64,000 bases of DNA from an uncultured Sphingomonadaceae bacterium (GTDB taxonomy: Bacteria > Pseudomonadota > Alphaproteobacteria > Sphingomonadales > Sphingomonadaceae). Of this stretch, positions 8,258 through 17,629 are shown piece by piece; the first letter of the stretch is position 1, and the number at the start of each line of letters is the position of its first letter. The position numbers were made by a program, and so were the translations under genes. The notes below the pieces were generated by a model, which ran no database searches, was not told where the DNA came from, and was given only the letters and a program-made list of their open reading frames with translations. Location: the NCBI GenBank assembly GCA_947497315.1, contig CANMFX010000004.1, forward strand, positions 124,001 through 188,000. The letters are read 5' to 3'.

Positions 8258-9475
8258 CTACCAGGAAACGGTCGCCATGGTGCCGCCTTCTTCTCGTGCC
8301 GCAATAGCGATCTTCATGCCAAAATGCGAAGACAGCCTTTTCACCAACGAAAGGCCTATCCCAAAGCCAGAATTGTCATTCTGTGATTCATCGAACCCAA
8401 TGCCAGTGTCTTTAACGCTCAAACTTCTTTCGGATATCGAGAGTGAGACCACCCCTTCGCTAGTATAACTGATCGCATTGCGGATCAGGTTGCCGACTAT
8501 AACCTGAGCGACGGCTTCGGGGACCGGCATGTCGATATCTCGATTACCAAAGATACTGGTTTCGACTTTGTCACTGCGCAACAGATGCTTGTTTGTTTCA
8601 ATGGCATATTCGCCTGCTTTCCAGGCATTGCAACTTGTGCTGTCCGGTTCTCGGGCGAGCCACAATATTCCTTCAGTTAGAAGCCGCATGTTGCCGAGCG
8701 CTGATTCCAATCTCGTGAAGGTAGAGCTTTTATAACCATCTTTTTCGATGATCTCGGCAGCGCCAACCGCGACGGCTAGCGGCGTGCGCAGTTCGTGACT
8801 GACATCCCGGTTAAATTGTCGCTCACGTTGCATCAGATCTTCGATATGTCGGTCTTTGTCGGCGATTGCTTTTGCCAATATATCGATTTCGACCGGCCCG
8901 TTTCCTAAACCCAATGTTGCCGGTTCGAACGAGCTGTGAGAGGTCACAGCTGCCGCCATTTTCTCGATAGGCATAGTCAGCTTTCTGGTCATACGCCGCA
9001 TGAAGAATATGGACACAAGCAGCATCAACCCGCCCAGAAAAGCTATCAATATCACAAAACTCCAAACCTGACTTGTTGATCGGACATAGGACCGCGCATT
9101 GAATATCAGATATTGTTTTACTCCATCGTTTTCGCGCACGGCTAGGTGGTAGTGCCCGTGCTCACCGCCAAAAACTTCATATTCCCCCGCTTTCCAATCC
9201 GGCTTTATCTGACTGGCGAGCCACTCGGGCATCGCCTTGGTCCCTTGAAAATACTCCATTTTTAATCCGGAAACGGTTTGTCTCGCCCCAGATTCTGGTT
9301 GCACAGATTCGGAAAGTTGATCTGCCTTCGTGCTAACCTGGTTTTCAAAAATCTGATCTTCAAGATCGAAGCCAAACATTACCGCCATAAACACTGTAAT
9401 CGCAAAACACATGCCGATTGACGTGATAAAATTGCGCAACACCAGATCATTTACTTTTATCGGTCGTCTATTCAT
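8258..9475 (-). CDS. Membrane sensor histidine kinase
   Basis: The 405-residue kinase has two membrane helices (about 15-36 and 138-159) enclosing a periplasmic sensor loop of about 100 residues. A HAMP-like linker follows, then the phosphoacceptor FNRDVSHELRTPLAVAVG with His227, the N box VIVGNLIRNAISYT and the G1/G2 boxes VKDTGIGF and GFGIGLSLVKRL. It overlaps the end of the response regulator gene by 8 bp, so the pair is translationally coupled. Its divergent neighbour is an FtsX-type ABC exporter, a common arrangement for envelope-stress or antimicrobial-peptide sensing systems. The signal is unknown. Confidence 0.92.
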   Translation of the reverse strand: MNRRPIKVNDLVLRNFITSIGMCFAITVFMAVMFGFDLEDQIFENQVSTKADQLSESVQPESGARQTVSGLKMEYFQGTKAMPEWLASQIKPDWKAGEYEVFGGEHGHYHLAVRENDGVKQYLIFNARSYVRSTSQVWSFVILIAFLGGLMLLVSIFFMRRMTRKLTMPIEKMAAAVTSHSSFEPATLGLGNGPVEIDILAKAIADKDRHIEDLMQRERQFNRDVSHELRTPLAVAVGAAEIIEKDGYKSSTFTRLESALGNMRLLTEGILWLAREPDSTSCNAWKAGEYAIETNKHLLRSDKVETSIFGNRDIDMPVPEAVAQVIVGNLIRNAISYTSEGVVSLSISERSLSVKDTGIGFDESQNDNSGFGIGLSLVKRLSSHFGMKIAIAAREEGGTMATVSW

Positions 9476-10148
9476 CGGATGATCTTTCTTTGAGGCGATA
9501 ACCGCGAGAGCGATCAGTTTCGATCTCGCAGCGGGTTTTCAGCGATGACAATATCTTGCGTAAATTATAGATATGCGTTCTGAGGGCGCCGGAATTTGGC
9601 GGTTCTTCGCCCCAAATGCGATAGGAAATCGTCTCGCTGGAAATTGCATTGGGAGCGGCTTCCATGAGAAGCCTTAAAATGACTCCCTCTTTGTTATTGA
9701 GCGGCTTCGAAGATGATCCAAGGCTTACAATATTGTCGGCAGGATCAAACGTTAAGTCACCGCAATTCAGCGACGAAGCATTTTTGATTTTCGGACGTTT
9801 GGCAAGAGCATCGATCCGTATTTTCAATTCTCGCAATGCGAAGGGCTTGGTAAGATAATCATCTGCACCAGCGGCAAACCCGAGTTCTTTATCTTCCAAT
9901 GTATCGCGGGCGGTCAGCATCAATATTGGTGCTTGGAGATTGGCTTCGCTCTTATAGGCCTTGCAGAGATCGATACCGTCACGTCTTGGAAGCATCAGGT
10001 CGAGGACAATCACATCATAGTCATTGGCGAGTGCCAGTTCTAGTCCGTGATCGCCGTTATAGGCGAAATCCAAAACATAGTCAGGTTCCAAAAAATCCGC
10101 GATATTGGCCTGAATATCCAAATTATCTTCAATTACCAAAACTCGCAT
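9468..10148 (-). CDS. OmpR/PhoB family response regulator
   Basis: The 226-residue protein has a receiver domain (VLVIEDNLD, phosphoacceptor Asp50 in VLDLMLPRRDG, conserved T/K in LTARD and TKPF) and a C-terminal winged-helix DNA-binding domain ending in DRSRGYRL. An in-frame TTG at 10166 is possible, but the receiver fold begins at the ATG at 10148. It is the first gene of the leftward two-component unit. Tandem GTCAAA boxes in the divergent region (10234-10250) are its likely targets, controlling itself, the ABC operon and probably the hydrolase at 7347. Confidence 0.92.
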   Translation of the reverse strand: MRVLVIEDNLDIQANIADFLEPDYVLDFAYNGDHGLELALANDYDVIVLDLMLPRRDGIDLCKAYKSEANLQAPILMLTARDTLEDKELGFAAGADDYLTKPFALRELKIRIDALAKRPKIKNASSLNCGDLTFDPADNIVSLGSSSKPLNNKEGVILRLLMEAAPNAISSETISYRIWGEEPPNSGALRTHIYNLRKILSSLKTRCEIETDRSRGYRLKERSSDE

Positions 10149-10233
10149 CAGCGTGCCTATCTCCAAAACTCGTGGCGCAAACTAACACAAGCCAGTGCAT
10201 TATTCGCCCAGCCTTTTGTTTGACGAAATCAAT

Positions 10234-10250
10234 GTCAAAAAACTGTCAAA
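10234..10250. promoter_or_regulatory. Tandem GTCAAA boxes between the two-component and ABC operons
   Basis: GTCAAA occurs at 10234-10239 and 10245-10250 with 5 bp between them. A TTTGAC (10267-10272) follows in inverted orientation and could form part of a -35 for the rightward ABC operon. Confidence 0.45.
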
Positions 10251-10328
10251 ACCCACTTCACATCGATTTGACACCGGACAGCCTATCCGAATGTTCACGA
10301 TAAAAATTCAAGGACTTCCGAGGACTGC

Positions 10329-10988
10329 ATGGATCATCAAATAAAACTAGAAGATGTTGGCCATTATTTTGATACGCCGCATGGCCGTATCTCGCTGTTT
10401 GACACACTGTCGCTCACATTTTCAGGGGGAAGTACGCACGCCATTGTTGGCCCGTCGGGCGTGGGCAAATCCAGTCTGTTGTCTCTGGCTGCGGGTCTCG
10501 AGCTGCCTCGTTTGGGTGAAATAACATTTACTTGCGATGGTCAACAAATGTCACCGGTTAAACTGCGCCAAAGATCAGGTTTCGTTTTCCAACAATTTCA
10601 CCTCATGCAGGAATTGGATGCGCTCGGAAATATTGCACTGCCGCTGCGGTTGAACGGCAACAAACAAGCATATGATATCGCCAGAAAATGGCTGAAGAAG
10701 ATCAATCTAGAAGATCGTGCCAATCACAAGCCGACCCAGCTTAGTGGCGGTGAACAGCAGCGGGTGGCAATCGCCAGGGCTTTTGTCTCCAGCCCCGCCT
10801 TTATCTTCGCCGATGAGCCGACGGGAAATCTTGATGAAGCTACTTCGAGTAACGTTACCGATCTCATGTTTGAATTCGCGAAGGACACAGGATCGGCACT
10901 GATCATTGTGACGCACAGTAGTGCACTTGCGGAACGGGCTGACAATATTTTCGCACTTTCCGAAGCGCATCTCGAGAAAATTAAATGA
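10329..10988 (+). CDS. ABC transporter ATP-binding protein (LolD/MacB family)
   Basis: The 219-residue ATPase has Walker A GPSGVGKSS, Q loop FVFQQFH, signature LSGGEQQRVAIARA, Walker B FIFADEPTGNLD and switch His in VTHSS. The EPTGNLD form and size are typical of the LolD/MacB/BceA class, which energises FtsX-type permeases that move lipoproteins, peptides or envelope signals rather than pump across the inner membrane. Its stop overlaps the permease start (ATGA at 10985-10988), so the two are coupled. Confidence 0.93.
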   Translation: MDHQIKLEDVGHYFDTPHGRISLFDTLSLTFSGGSTHAIVGPSGVGKSSLLSLAAGLELPRLGEITFTCDGQQMSPVKLRQRSGFVFQQFHLMQELDALGNIALPLRLNGNKQAYDIARKWLKKINLEDRANHKPTQLSGGEQQRVAIARAFVSSPAFIFADEPTGNLDEATSSNVTDLMFEFAKDTGSALIIVTHSSALAERADNIFALSEAHLEKIK

Positions 10989-13465
10989 GTTGGATTACAC
11001 TCGCCTTCGATAATTTCCTGAACGACAGCAAGTCCAGTGATGGCCGTCTGGTGTTATTGACCCAGATCACATTGATATTGTTCCTCGCCACTCTGTCGCT
11101 AACCAGTGCTTCTGTGCAGCAGTATCTGGACGACAATCTCAACAATATGTTGGGTGCAGATATTTCCGTTTCCGGACCTCGCCCGTTATCAAGCAGGGAT
11201 GAAAATCTGCTCTCAGACAAGGCCGCAGACTTCGCCAAAATACAGTTGACCCCGCTGGCAATTTCCTTGCGCGGGGAAACCATTCCGGTGCAACTGAAAA
11301 TCGCCGATGACAATTACCCGCTGCAAGGCAGCCTCAAAATTGGGATGGCTCAAGATCAAACGATCCAGAAGACAATCGGACATGGACCACCACCCGGGGA
11401 AATATGGTTGGGGCCCAGAGCAAGCAGCAAGATTGATGCAAATATTGGTGACCGGATAGCAATTGGCGAGGAAACATTCCGTTTTGGCGCGATTATTTAC
11501 CACGAGCCTGACCGGTTAATGGAAGGTCATTCCGTTTCCATGCGAGCGTTGATGAACAGTAAATCTCTTTCCATTGACGATGTTAAGAGTAGCAAGACTC
11601 TGTATCGTTATTTGCTAACAGCAACCTCCGAACAGCAGGAAAGCATTGAAAGATGGGCTTCTGAAAAACTCAGTGATTTTACCCTCTTAACCAAAGCGAG
11701 CGGAAGTCATCCGTTGGCGTTATTCTGGCAACGAACGGAGAATTTCCTTGGCCTCGCGTCGGTAATCCTCTTTTTCCTTGCTGCGATCGCAATTGATATG
11801 GCCAATCGCCGTTATCTGGAACGACAAAAGCAACGTTTGGCCGTGTATCTCAGCTTTGGACAGACACTGGCAGCGTGCCTTCGACTTTCTCTGCTGCAGT
11901 GGCTTTCGGGTTTTCTGCTCTCTTTCATGATTGCAATTGGCCTCGCTTATGTTGCGCAATATTTTCTGATCGGCCAACTCGCCGATCAATTTCCAGGCAT
12001 CACATCGGGCTGGCATCCAGCTACAATTGCCAAGACTACAGGTCTGATATTTTTACTATTGCTCGCTTTTCAAATTCCTATGCTGTGGCAACTTAGTCGC
12101 ACATCATTGGTTAGCCTGATCCGCGCTGTGGAATACCCTTCCGCGCAGTTGCTGAGGTTATTCTGGGGTTTTGCAAGCATCTCGCTGCTCGCCGCGTATT
12201 ATTCAGACAACTTTCTACTGACTGGATTAACGTTGGGCGCACTGGGCGCTGCTCTCTTGCTAATGGCAATTTTGAGTTGGATTATTCTAACGGCAGGTGA
12301 ATTTTGGGGGCGACGATATCCCGGATTATTGTCCTTCAATTTCTTCATCATGAAACAGCGGTTACTGAGTAAATCATCGCAGATACTTGGGCTGGGTCTG
12401 TGCAGCCTGCTGCTGCTTTTTACACTGATGTTGATGAAAGATATCGGTGCCACCATGGAGGGTTACACGCGCGCAAATAACGGCAATTTGATGGTCGCAG
12501 AACTGCAAGCGCAAGATAAGCCTGCGCTTGAGAATTGGGCGCAAGAGAATGAGAGTGAAATCCGGCAATTGCGGCCATATGCCGCCGCGAAATTATCTGA
12601 GATCAATGGCCTGCCCATTGATGAGGCGATTTCCACACCGAGCGAGACTTTAGCCACCGTCAAAAACTCGATCCGACTCCACTGGTCAAATACCATCCCA
12701 TCAAACAACCAATTGGTTGGAGGGAAGTGGTGGTCTGAAAAAGAATCGAACTGGAATCAGATATCTGCTGAAGATGAGGTGATGACGGATTTAGGCCTGA
12801 ACTATGGGGATCAGTTGACCTTCATGATCGATGGGAAAGCGACGCAATTCAAATTGGTCGCCAGCCATGCCTTTAAACCCGGAGGCGGTTCGGTGACATT
12901 CTGGTTCCAGATACCCGAGCGGGCGATTGAAGCGATCAAGCCCGACGTCTTCTATATGGGAAGCATAGAACTCCCGGATGCAGCATGGAACGAACTTGGT
13001 TCGCTTTGGCAAAAGCATCCCTCTTTATCGCTGGTACCATTGAAAGAACTCACCCAACGTTTTGATGATACCCTGGCAATGGTCACCAAGCTGGTGGTTG
13101 GCTACGCAACAATGGTGTTAATAATGACGGCGCTGGTAATAGCAGCATCAATGAAAGGCTTTGAAGCCGAAGACCGGCAAAAAAACGGTCTTTTAATGAG
13201 CATGGGCGTGACCAAAAAATCATGCGTGAAACTGGCTCTCTATGATTGGCTAACTGTTTCGTTAATCGCCGGTATCGGTGCGATATCCGGGACCTGGCTC
13301 GCCGGTTTGCTGATCTATCAATCGCAATTCTCTATGATCTATGAGCCTGATCCAATCTGGCTTGTCAGCACCATGCTTGCGATCGGCGTTACCGTTTGCG
13401 GGATCGGTGTCATCTATAGTCGCAAAAGCCTCTCTACATCCATCAAAGACCTTTTGAGTGAGTGA
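10985..13465 (+). CDS. FtsX-family ABC transporter permease (large, two-domain)
   Basis: The 826-residue permease has a first transmembrane helix (about 27-45) followed by a large extracytoplasmic domain, then groups of helices in the middle (about 255-480). A second extracytoplasmic domain and three to four C-terminal helices (about 695-815) follow. This duplicated FtsX layout (two MacB-PCD/FtsX units in one chain) resembles YbbP-like permeases. With the LolD-like ATPase it should form an envelope mechanotransmission complex. The adjacent sensor kinase pair suggests expression in response to an envelope signal. Confidence 0.88.
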   Translation: MSWITLAFDNFLNDSKSSDGRLVLLTQITLILFLATLSLTSASVQQYLDDNLNNMLGADISVSGPRPLSSRDENLLSDKAADFAKIQLTPLAISLRGETIPVQLKIADDNYPLQGSLKIGMAQDQTIQKTIGHGPPPGEIWLGPRASSKIDANIGDRIAIGEETFRFGAIIYHEPDRLMEGHSVSMRALMNSKSLSIDDVKSSKTLYRYLLTATSEQQESIERWASEKLSDFTLLTKASGSHPLALFWQRTENFLGLASVILFFLAAIAIDMANRRYLERQKQRLAVYLSFGQTLAACLRLSLLQWLSGFLLSFMIAIGLAYVAQYFLIGQLADQFPGITSGWHPATIAKTTGLIFLLLLAFQIPMLWQLSRTSLVSLIRAVEYPSAQLLRLFWGFASISLLAAYYSDNFLLTGLTLGALGAALLLMAILSWIILTAGEFWGRRYPGLLSFNFFIMKQRLLSKSSQILGLGLCSLLLLFTLMLMKDIGATMEGYTRANNGNLMVAELQAQDKPALENWAQENESEIRQLRPYAAAKLSEINGLPIDEAISTPSETLATVKNSIRLHWSNTIPSNNQLVGGKWWSEKESNWNQISAEDEVMTDLGLNYGDQLTFMIDGKATQFKLVASHAFKPGGGSVTFWFQIPERAIEAIKPDVFYMGSIELPDAAWNELGSLWQKHPSLSLVPLKELTQRFDDTLAMVTKLVVGYATMVLIMTALVIAASMKGFEAEDRQKNGLLMSMGVTKKSCVKLALYDWLTVSLIAGIGAISGTWLAGLLIYQSQFSMIYEPDPIWLVSTMLAIGVTVCGIGVIYSRKSLSTSIKDLLSE

Positions 13466-13528
13466 TTTGGACGTATTTGTTGCCGCACCTGACGCTCTTG
13501 AGGATTGGAAGAAAGCGTTATTTCCAGT

Positions 13529-13552
13529 GTCTGCTTTGCGCCTAAAGCGGAC
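13529..13552. repeat. Dispersed intergenic hairpin, copy 2
   Basis: GTCTGCTTT (13529-13537) and AAAGCGGAC (13544-13552) pair with one G-U position around a 6-nt loop. It lies about 60 bp after the ABC permease stop. Confidence 0.6.
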
Positions 13553-13998
13553 GCTAGCAACTTTCCCTGCATATTCAATTTTGTTCCCTGATACAGTCTG
13601 AGAAATCCCTGTAAATTCCCGCAGAACAGGGCAATTGGCTACAGAGACTGGTTCGCTCAACACTGCAACCGTCATCATATACTTTATCCCTCGATATCAA
13701 TAGTATAATCCTGTTTTGAGTGAGATTTTATCGCGTCTTTTCGGCGATTTGCACGCCTTAGAATCAGGGTCTCAAGTCGGAGACCGAACGGCGCGAGAAT
13801 TTGAGTGAAAATAACTGCCCTAGTCTCAAACCGGTAGAAAAGTGTTTTCAGAACAAATGCCTGCTATGGGCGCAAAAGCGGACTCACTTTTTTTCAACCT
13901 ATCTACCAAAAGTCTGGAAGTGCTTTTAGAAGCAATACTGTGCAAGGCTTGACGATGTGATATCGTTGCGATCGGATTTTTAGGGAATAGTTATTTGA
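13553..13998. other. Intergenic stretch with a decayed hairpin copy
   Basis: About 450 bp precede the TetR gene. Positions 13859-13883 hold a degenerate member of the GCTTT/AAAGCGGAC hairpin family. An antisense open frame across this region overlaps the permease gene and looks non-coding. I see no clear promoter. Confidence 0.4.
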
Positions 13999-14628
13999 AT
14001 GGAACAATTAGCACAGAAAACAAAACGGAGATTTAGCCCGGAAGTCCGGCGTTCCATGATACTTGATAGCGCAGCTGAGCTGATTTCCACAAGCGGGATG
14101 TCCAAGGTTTCGATGGAAGCCATTGGCCAGAAAGCGGATGTCAGCAAATCGTTGATGTACAAGTATTTTGACAGCCTCTCTCACCTTTTGAAAGAGCTGC
14201 TGCAACGTGAACTAACCATCCGGTGGAAACGTCAAGTCGCTGTGGCGGAAAAAGCCACTACTTTTGAAGAACTGGTTCGTGGCACAACGCATGTCTATCT
14301 CAGCTTTATCGCGGAGCGCGGACTTATCATAGAGCCTCTGCTTGCTGACCCTTCCATTGCGAAACTTTATCATCCGGCTCGTTACAATCGCGAAGTTGCG
14401 GTGAAATATTTTTCTGACTTGGTGGTCAAAAATTTTGATATGCCGCCAGAGATAGCCCGAGCGGTGACCGATATATCCCTGGGTATACCTGCAGCAGCTG
14501 GAGAATTTCTGTTGCGCAGTGATATGAATTTACAGGAATTGGAAGACGTAACGGTTTCCATGATGATTGGGACATACACGATGGCCCGCTTCGACTATTT
14601 CACACGAAAGAAAAAACTCGAGAGATAG
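13999..14628 (+). CDS. TetR family transcriptional regulator
   Basis: The 209-residue regulator has the TetR DNA-binding domain (SMILDSAAELISTSGMSKVSMEAIGQKADVSKSLMYKYFDS, residues about 15-60) and a TetR_C-type ligand domain. The recognition helix VSKSLMYKYFDS resembles that of the regulator at 3622. It is convergent with the TonB receptor gene and upstream of nothing else on its own strand, so it may control the receptor / PQQ dehydrogenase cluster next door. Confidence 0.87.
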   Translation: MEQLAQKTKRRFSPEVRRSMILDSAAELISTSGMSKVSMEAIGQKADVSKSLMYKYFDSLSHLLKELLQRELTIRWKRQVAVAEKATTFEELVRGTTHVYLSFIAERGLIIEPLLADPSIAKLYHPARYNREVAVKYFSDLVVKNFDMPPEIARAVTDISLGIPAAAGEFLLRSDMNLQELEDVTVSMMIGTYTMARFDYFTRKKKLER

Positions 14629-14780
14629 GCGTCCGTCCCAACCCTTTTGTCACTGCCCAATGCCATTATGAGCAAGGGATTGTCCATTTTCAAACGGTCA
14701 TACAGGCTTGAGCCTGCCTGAGCGAGCTATCGCGCAGCATCAAGCCTGATAATATATTTGCGGTAGCGCACTGGATCCCG

Positions 14781-14915
14781 TTATGCTGACCATGCGTTTC
14801 GGATAGCTTTGGGCAAAACAAAACGCGAAAGTGGGCCCCAGTCATGACCGACAATATGCACTTTGTCAGCATTCAGGTGATCAATCAGGCCATTGAGATG
14901 CGCCGACAGATTGGT
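14781..14915 (-). pseudogene. Remnant of an epoxide hydrolase / haloalkane dehalogenase-type alpha/beta hydrolase
   Basis: About 44 codons read cleanly on this strand and contain the complete nucleophile elbow IVGHDWGP (Asp nucleophile), preceded by helix NLSAHLNGLIDHL and strand DKVHIVG, then SRFVLPKAIRN. There is no start codon upstream because the frame runs straight into the terminator of the TonB receptor gene. The frame ends at TAA 14781, far short of the roughly 280-residue family length. I read it as a leftover of a deleted hydrolase gene. Confidence 0.6.
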
Positions 14916-14950
14916 AAAAAAAATAGCCCGGCACAAACTGTACCGGGCTA
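14916..14950 (-). terminator. Strong rho-independent terminator of the TonB receptor gene
   Basis: TAGCCCGG (14924-14931) and CCGGGCTA (14943-14950) form a perfect 8-bp GC-rich stem with an 11-nt loop. On the minus strand it is followed by eight T residues. It lies 30 bp beyond the receptor stop codon. Confidence 0.85.
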
Positions 14951-14979
14951 TCCTTGGAGAGAAGTTTATTGTCTAGTCA

Positions 14980-17397
14980 TCAAAAGCGGATGGTAGCTTC
15001 GACACCATAGGTGCGCGGCTCCAATATCACTACTTCTCTAAAACGCCCAACGAGGCGACCGGCAGGCAAAACACGCGTGATGTCGTCATTGTTGAACAGG
15101 TTTTTCACATAGCCGCGAATTTCCCAATCGCCGCCGTCAGGAGCTAGCAAAAGTTTGAGATCGGTCTGGCTATAGCCATCAAATATATCGATCGGCTTGC
15201 TGAAGATAGAACTTGCAAACTCACTTTGCAGATAATGATCAATCCGCGGGGTAAGTGTCCAGCCACCCACAGGAATTTCATACTGAGCGCCAATTGCGAT
15301 CTTGATGTCGGGCGAGAAAGGCAGGGAATTGCCATCTACGTCCTTCACAACACCCGCGGCTGTTACCTCTGAAACCACAGTCCCCGGCGCGATACCAAAA
15401 GGATCAGTCTCATCAATGGAGGCGAAATCATTGACCTGGGTGTTGAGATAGGAAAAGCTACCATCGACCTGAAAACGGCTGCTCGGCCGAAGACCGAACT
15501 CCGCTTCCACGCCCCAGATCGTAGCATCTGTATTGATAGTCAAAGACGCCGTTGCCGTCGTCTGGCCAATTTGCAGATCTTTATAATCATAGTAGAAGGC
15601 CGAGACATTCCCGGTGAAGGTGCCATCTGATGAAGAGCCTTTCAGGCCGATTTCAAAAGCATTCAGGAATTCGGGATCAAAGCCCTGTGTCTCGACACCG
15701 ACCTCGCCGGGATTGATACCGCCCGCCTTGTAACCGCGAGAAGCACTGACATAGCCGAGCAGGTCTGGTGTGATTTGATGGTCCAAAACAATACGTCCGG
15801 TCACCACACCTTTTTCAAACTCACCAAAAGTGAAATCGGGCAGGCTGCCATCGGCCTGGGGGTTCAGAAATATCTGACGAGTCTGGATGGTTTTGTCGTC
15901 GCGAGAATAACGCAGACCACCGGTCAGACGGGTGTCATCAGACAAATCGAAATAGACCTCACCGAAAATACCGAAACTCTTTGTCTTCACGGGATTGGAT
16001 TCGGTTATCAATGAAGCGAATGCATCCGGGAACCCGAGCTGTTGTTGACGGGCTGCGATTGTGACGTGGGTAAAATTGGCTGAACCTGAACTGCGGCGAT
16101 TATAATAATTGCCTCCGACAATGAAGTTGATCGGTCCGGCAAAGTCGGATGCCAGTCGCAGTTCCTGATAATATTCGCGTGCTTCGCTCTGATCGCGGCG
16201 ACCGGTCAGGATCATCTCCGTGGTAATCGGATTGCCGTTGGCAAAGAAGTCAAAGGTTATCGGGCTCGTCAACCCTTGCGACGGAACGAAGCGATCAAAA
16301 TCCTTGAACAAGCCGCGTTCGATTTCCTGATAGCCGCTAAGTGACGTTAGTGTCAGGTCGCCAAAATCATGCGTGATTTCGAGTGAAGCGCTCCATTCCT
16401 CTACAAAATAGGTTGGGTCAACATCTTCGTTGATCAGCCGAGTGTCGGCCGGATTGACGCTGTTCGCATAATAGTCGACCGCCGCTGGTCCAAAGCCGGT
16501 GGCAATCACCCCGGTGACCGCGCCCAATGTGTTGAAGAGTGTGCCTCTGGAGTCCGGTGTTCCAAAGCCGACCTGAAGAGGGGAGCAGCCTAGCACGGCA
16601 TTCTTTTCACACAGGACCTTGGTCCGTGTCAGACGCCGGTCATCTTCCTTGAAATAGGAAACAACCAAGTCTGCACGCGTATCACCAAATTCAAGCTTGG
16701 TACTGCTACGCAGTCCAAACATCTCGCGATCATCGACATCGTTACCTGTGAAGAGGTTGGTAGCATAGCCATCCCGGTCGAGGAAAAAACCCGCGACCCG
16801 GGTCGACAGGTTATCAGTTATAGGTAAATTTATCGCACCGCGCAGCTTTATGGAGTTGAAATTGCCATAGCCAGCAGTGACATAGCCTTCGAATTCATCA
16901 GTGGCCTTTTGCGTAATTACATTCAGCACGCCGGCGGTCGTATTGCGTCCATAGAGTGTGCCTTGCGGGCCGCGTAACACTTCGATCCGTTCCAGATCAT
17001 AATATTCCGCTTCGGTTGCAGCAGAACCCAGATATACCCCGTTTACGTGATAGCCGAGACCGGATTCCGAGGTTGCCGAAATCGCAAGATCGCCAACCCC
17101 GCGGAGTGAGGCGCCGAATATATCCACGGTCAGATTGGGTACGGAAAAGCTTAAATCGACGGCATCATCCACGACCTTGTTTTCAAGTATTTCACTATCG
17201 AAAGCGGAAATGGCGATTGGGACGTTTTGAATATCCTGGGATCTCTTCTGCGCAGTCACGATGATGACATTGTCGTCTCCACCCTGTGAGTCCTGTTCCT
17301 GCGCGAAGGCGGCGCTGGCCGTGCCGACAAGTGCGATAGCAGCAACAGATGCTGCAAGCCTGTTTTGGATGGGCATATTGGAACGAGCTTTCGGCAT
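14980..17397 (-). CDS. TonB-dependent outer membrane receptor
   Basis: The 805-residue receptor begins with a signal peptide (about residues 1-32, ending in ASAAFA). A short TonB-box-like region VIIVTAQKRSQDIQNVPIAI follows, then the plug domain with GLGYHVNGVYLGS and the LRGPQGTLYGRNTTAGVLNV signature. A long beta-barrel ends in the outer membrane sorting Phe (EATIRF). A GGGAGG six bases before the ATG supports the start. The ligand is not deducible. Divergent genes for a VOC lipoprotein, an SDR and a membrane PQQ dehydrogenase suggest uptake of a hydroxylated carbon source that the cluster oxidises. Confidence 0.93.
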   Translation of the reverse strand: MPKARSNMPIQNRLAASVAAIALVGTASAAFAQEQDSQGGDDNVIIVTAQKRSQDIQNVPIAISAFDSEILENKVVDDAVDLSFSVPNLTVDIFGASLRGVGDLAISATSESGLGYHVNGVYLGSAATEAEYYDLERIEVLRGPQGTLYGRNTTAGVLNVITQKATDEFEGYVTAGYGNFNSIKLRGAINLPITDNLSTRVAGFFLDRDGYATNLFTGNDVDDREMFGLRSSTKLEFGDTRADLVVSYFKEDDRRLTRTKVLCEKNAVLGCSPLQVGFGTPDSRGTLFNTLGAVTGVIATGFGPAAVDYYANSVNPADTRLINEDVDPTYFVEEWSASLEITHDFGDLTLTSLSGYQEIERGLFKDFDRFVPSQGLTSPITFDFFANGNPITTEMILTGRRDQSEAREYYQELRLASDFAGPINFIVGGNYYNRRSSGSANFTHVTIAARQQQLGFPDAFASLITESNPVKTKSFGIFGEVYFDLSDDTRLTGGLRYSRDDKTIQTRQIFLNPQADGSLPDFTFGEFEKGVVTGRIVLDHQITPDLLGYVSASRGYKAGGINPGEVGVETQGFDPEFLNAFEIGLKGSSSDGTFTGNVSAFYYDYKDLQIGQTTATASLTINTDATIWGVEAEFGLRPSSRFQVDGSFSYLNTQVNDFASIDETDPFGIAPGTVVSEVTAAGVVKDVDGNSLPFSPDIKIAIGAQYEIPVGGWTLTPRIDHYLQSEFASSIFSKPIDIFDGYSQTDLKLLLAPDGGDWEIRGYVKNLFNNDDITRVLPAGRLVGRFREVVILEPRTYGVEATIRF

Positions 17398-17425
17398 ATT
17401 ATCCTCCCTTAAATATCGTTATAGT

Positions 17426-17440
17426 TGGACATTTAGTCCA
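17426..17440. promoter_or_regulatory. Candidate operator in the divergent TonB receptor / lipoprotein region
   Basis: TGGAC and GTCCA are exact arms around ATTTA. It lies 29 bp upstream of the receptor start codon. It could be the site of the TetR protein encoded at 13999, but I see no second copy. Confidence 0.25.
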
Positions 17441-17629
17441 TTTATCTTTCCGATATACCTAAATATCACGATTTGAAAAGCTTTAATTTGACTAATGATA
17501 CATTTAAGGTTTAGAGCGGTGAGAGAATCGTGCATCCCATTTTTGGTCTACAGCGCGTTAGAATGCTGAAAAGCCGAGATAATCTGACAGGACTGGTTTT
17601 CCAGATGCCGTCGCAGCGAGAGGTTCAAT

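Noticed and set aside
13262-13678. Leftward 138-codon open frame
   Set aside because: It lies mostly antisense to the ABC permease end and the following hairpin, has no ribosome binding site and no family resemblance.
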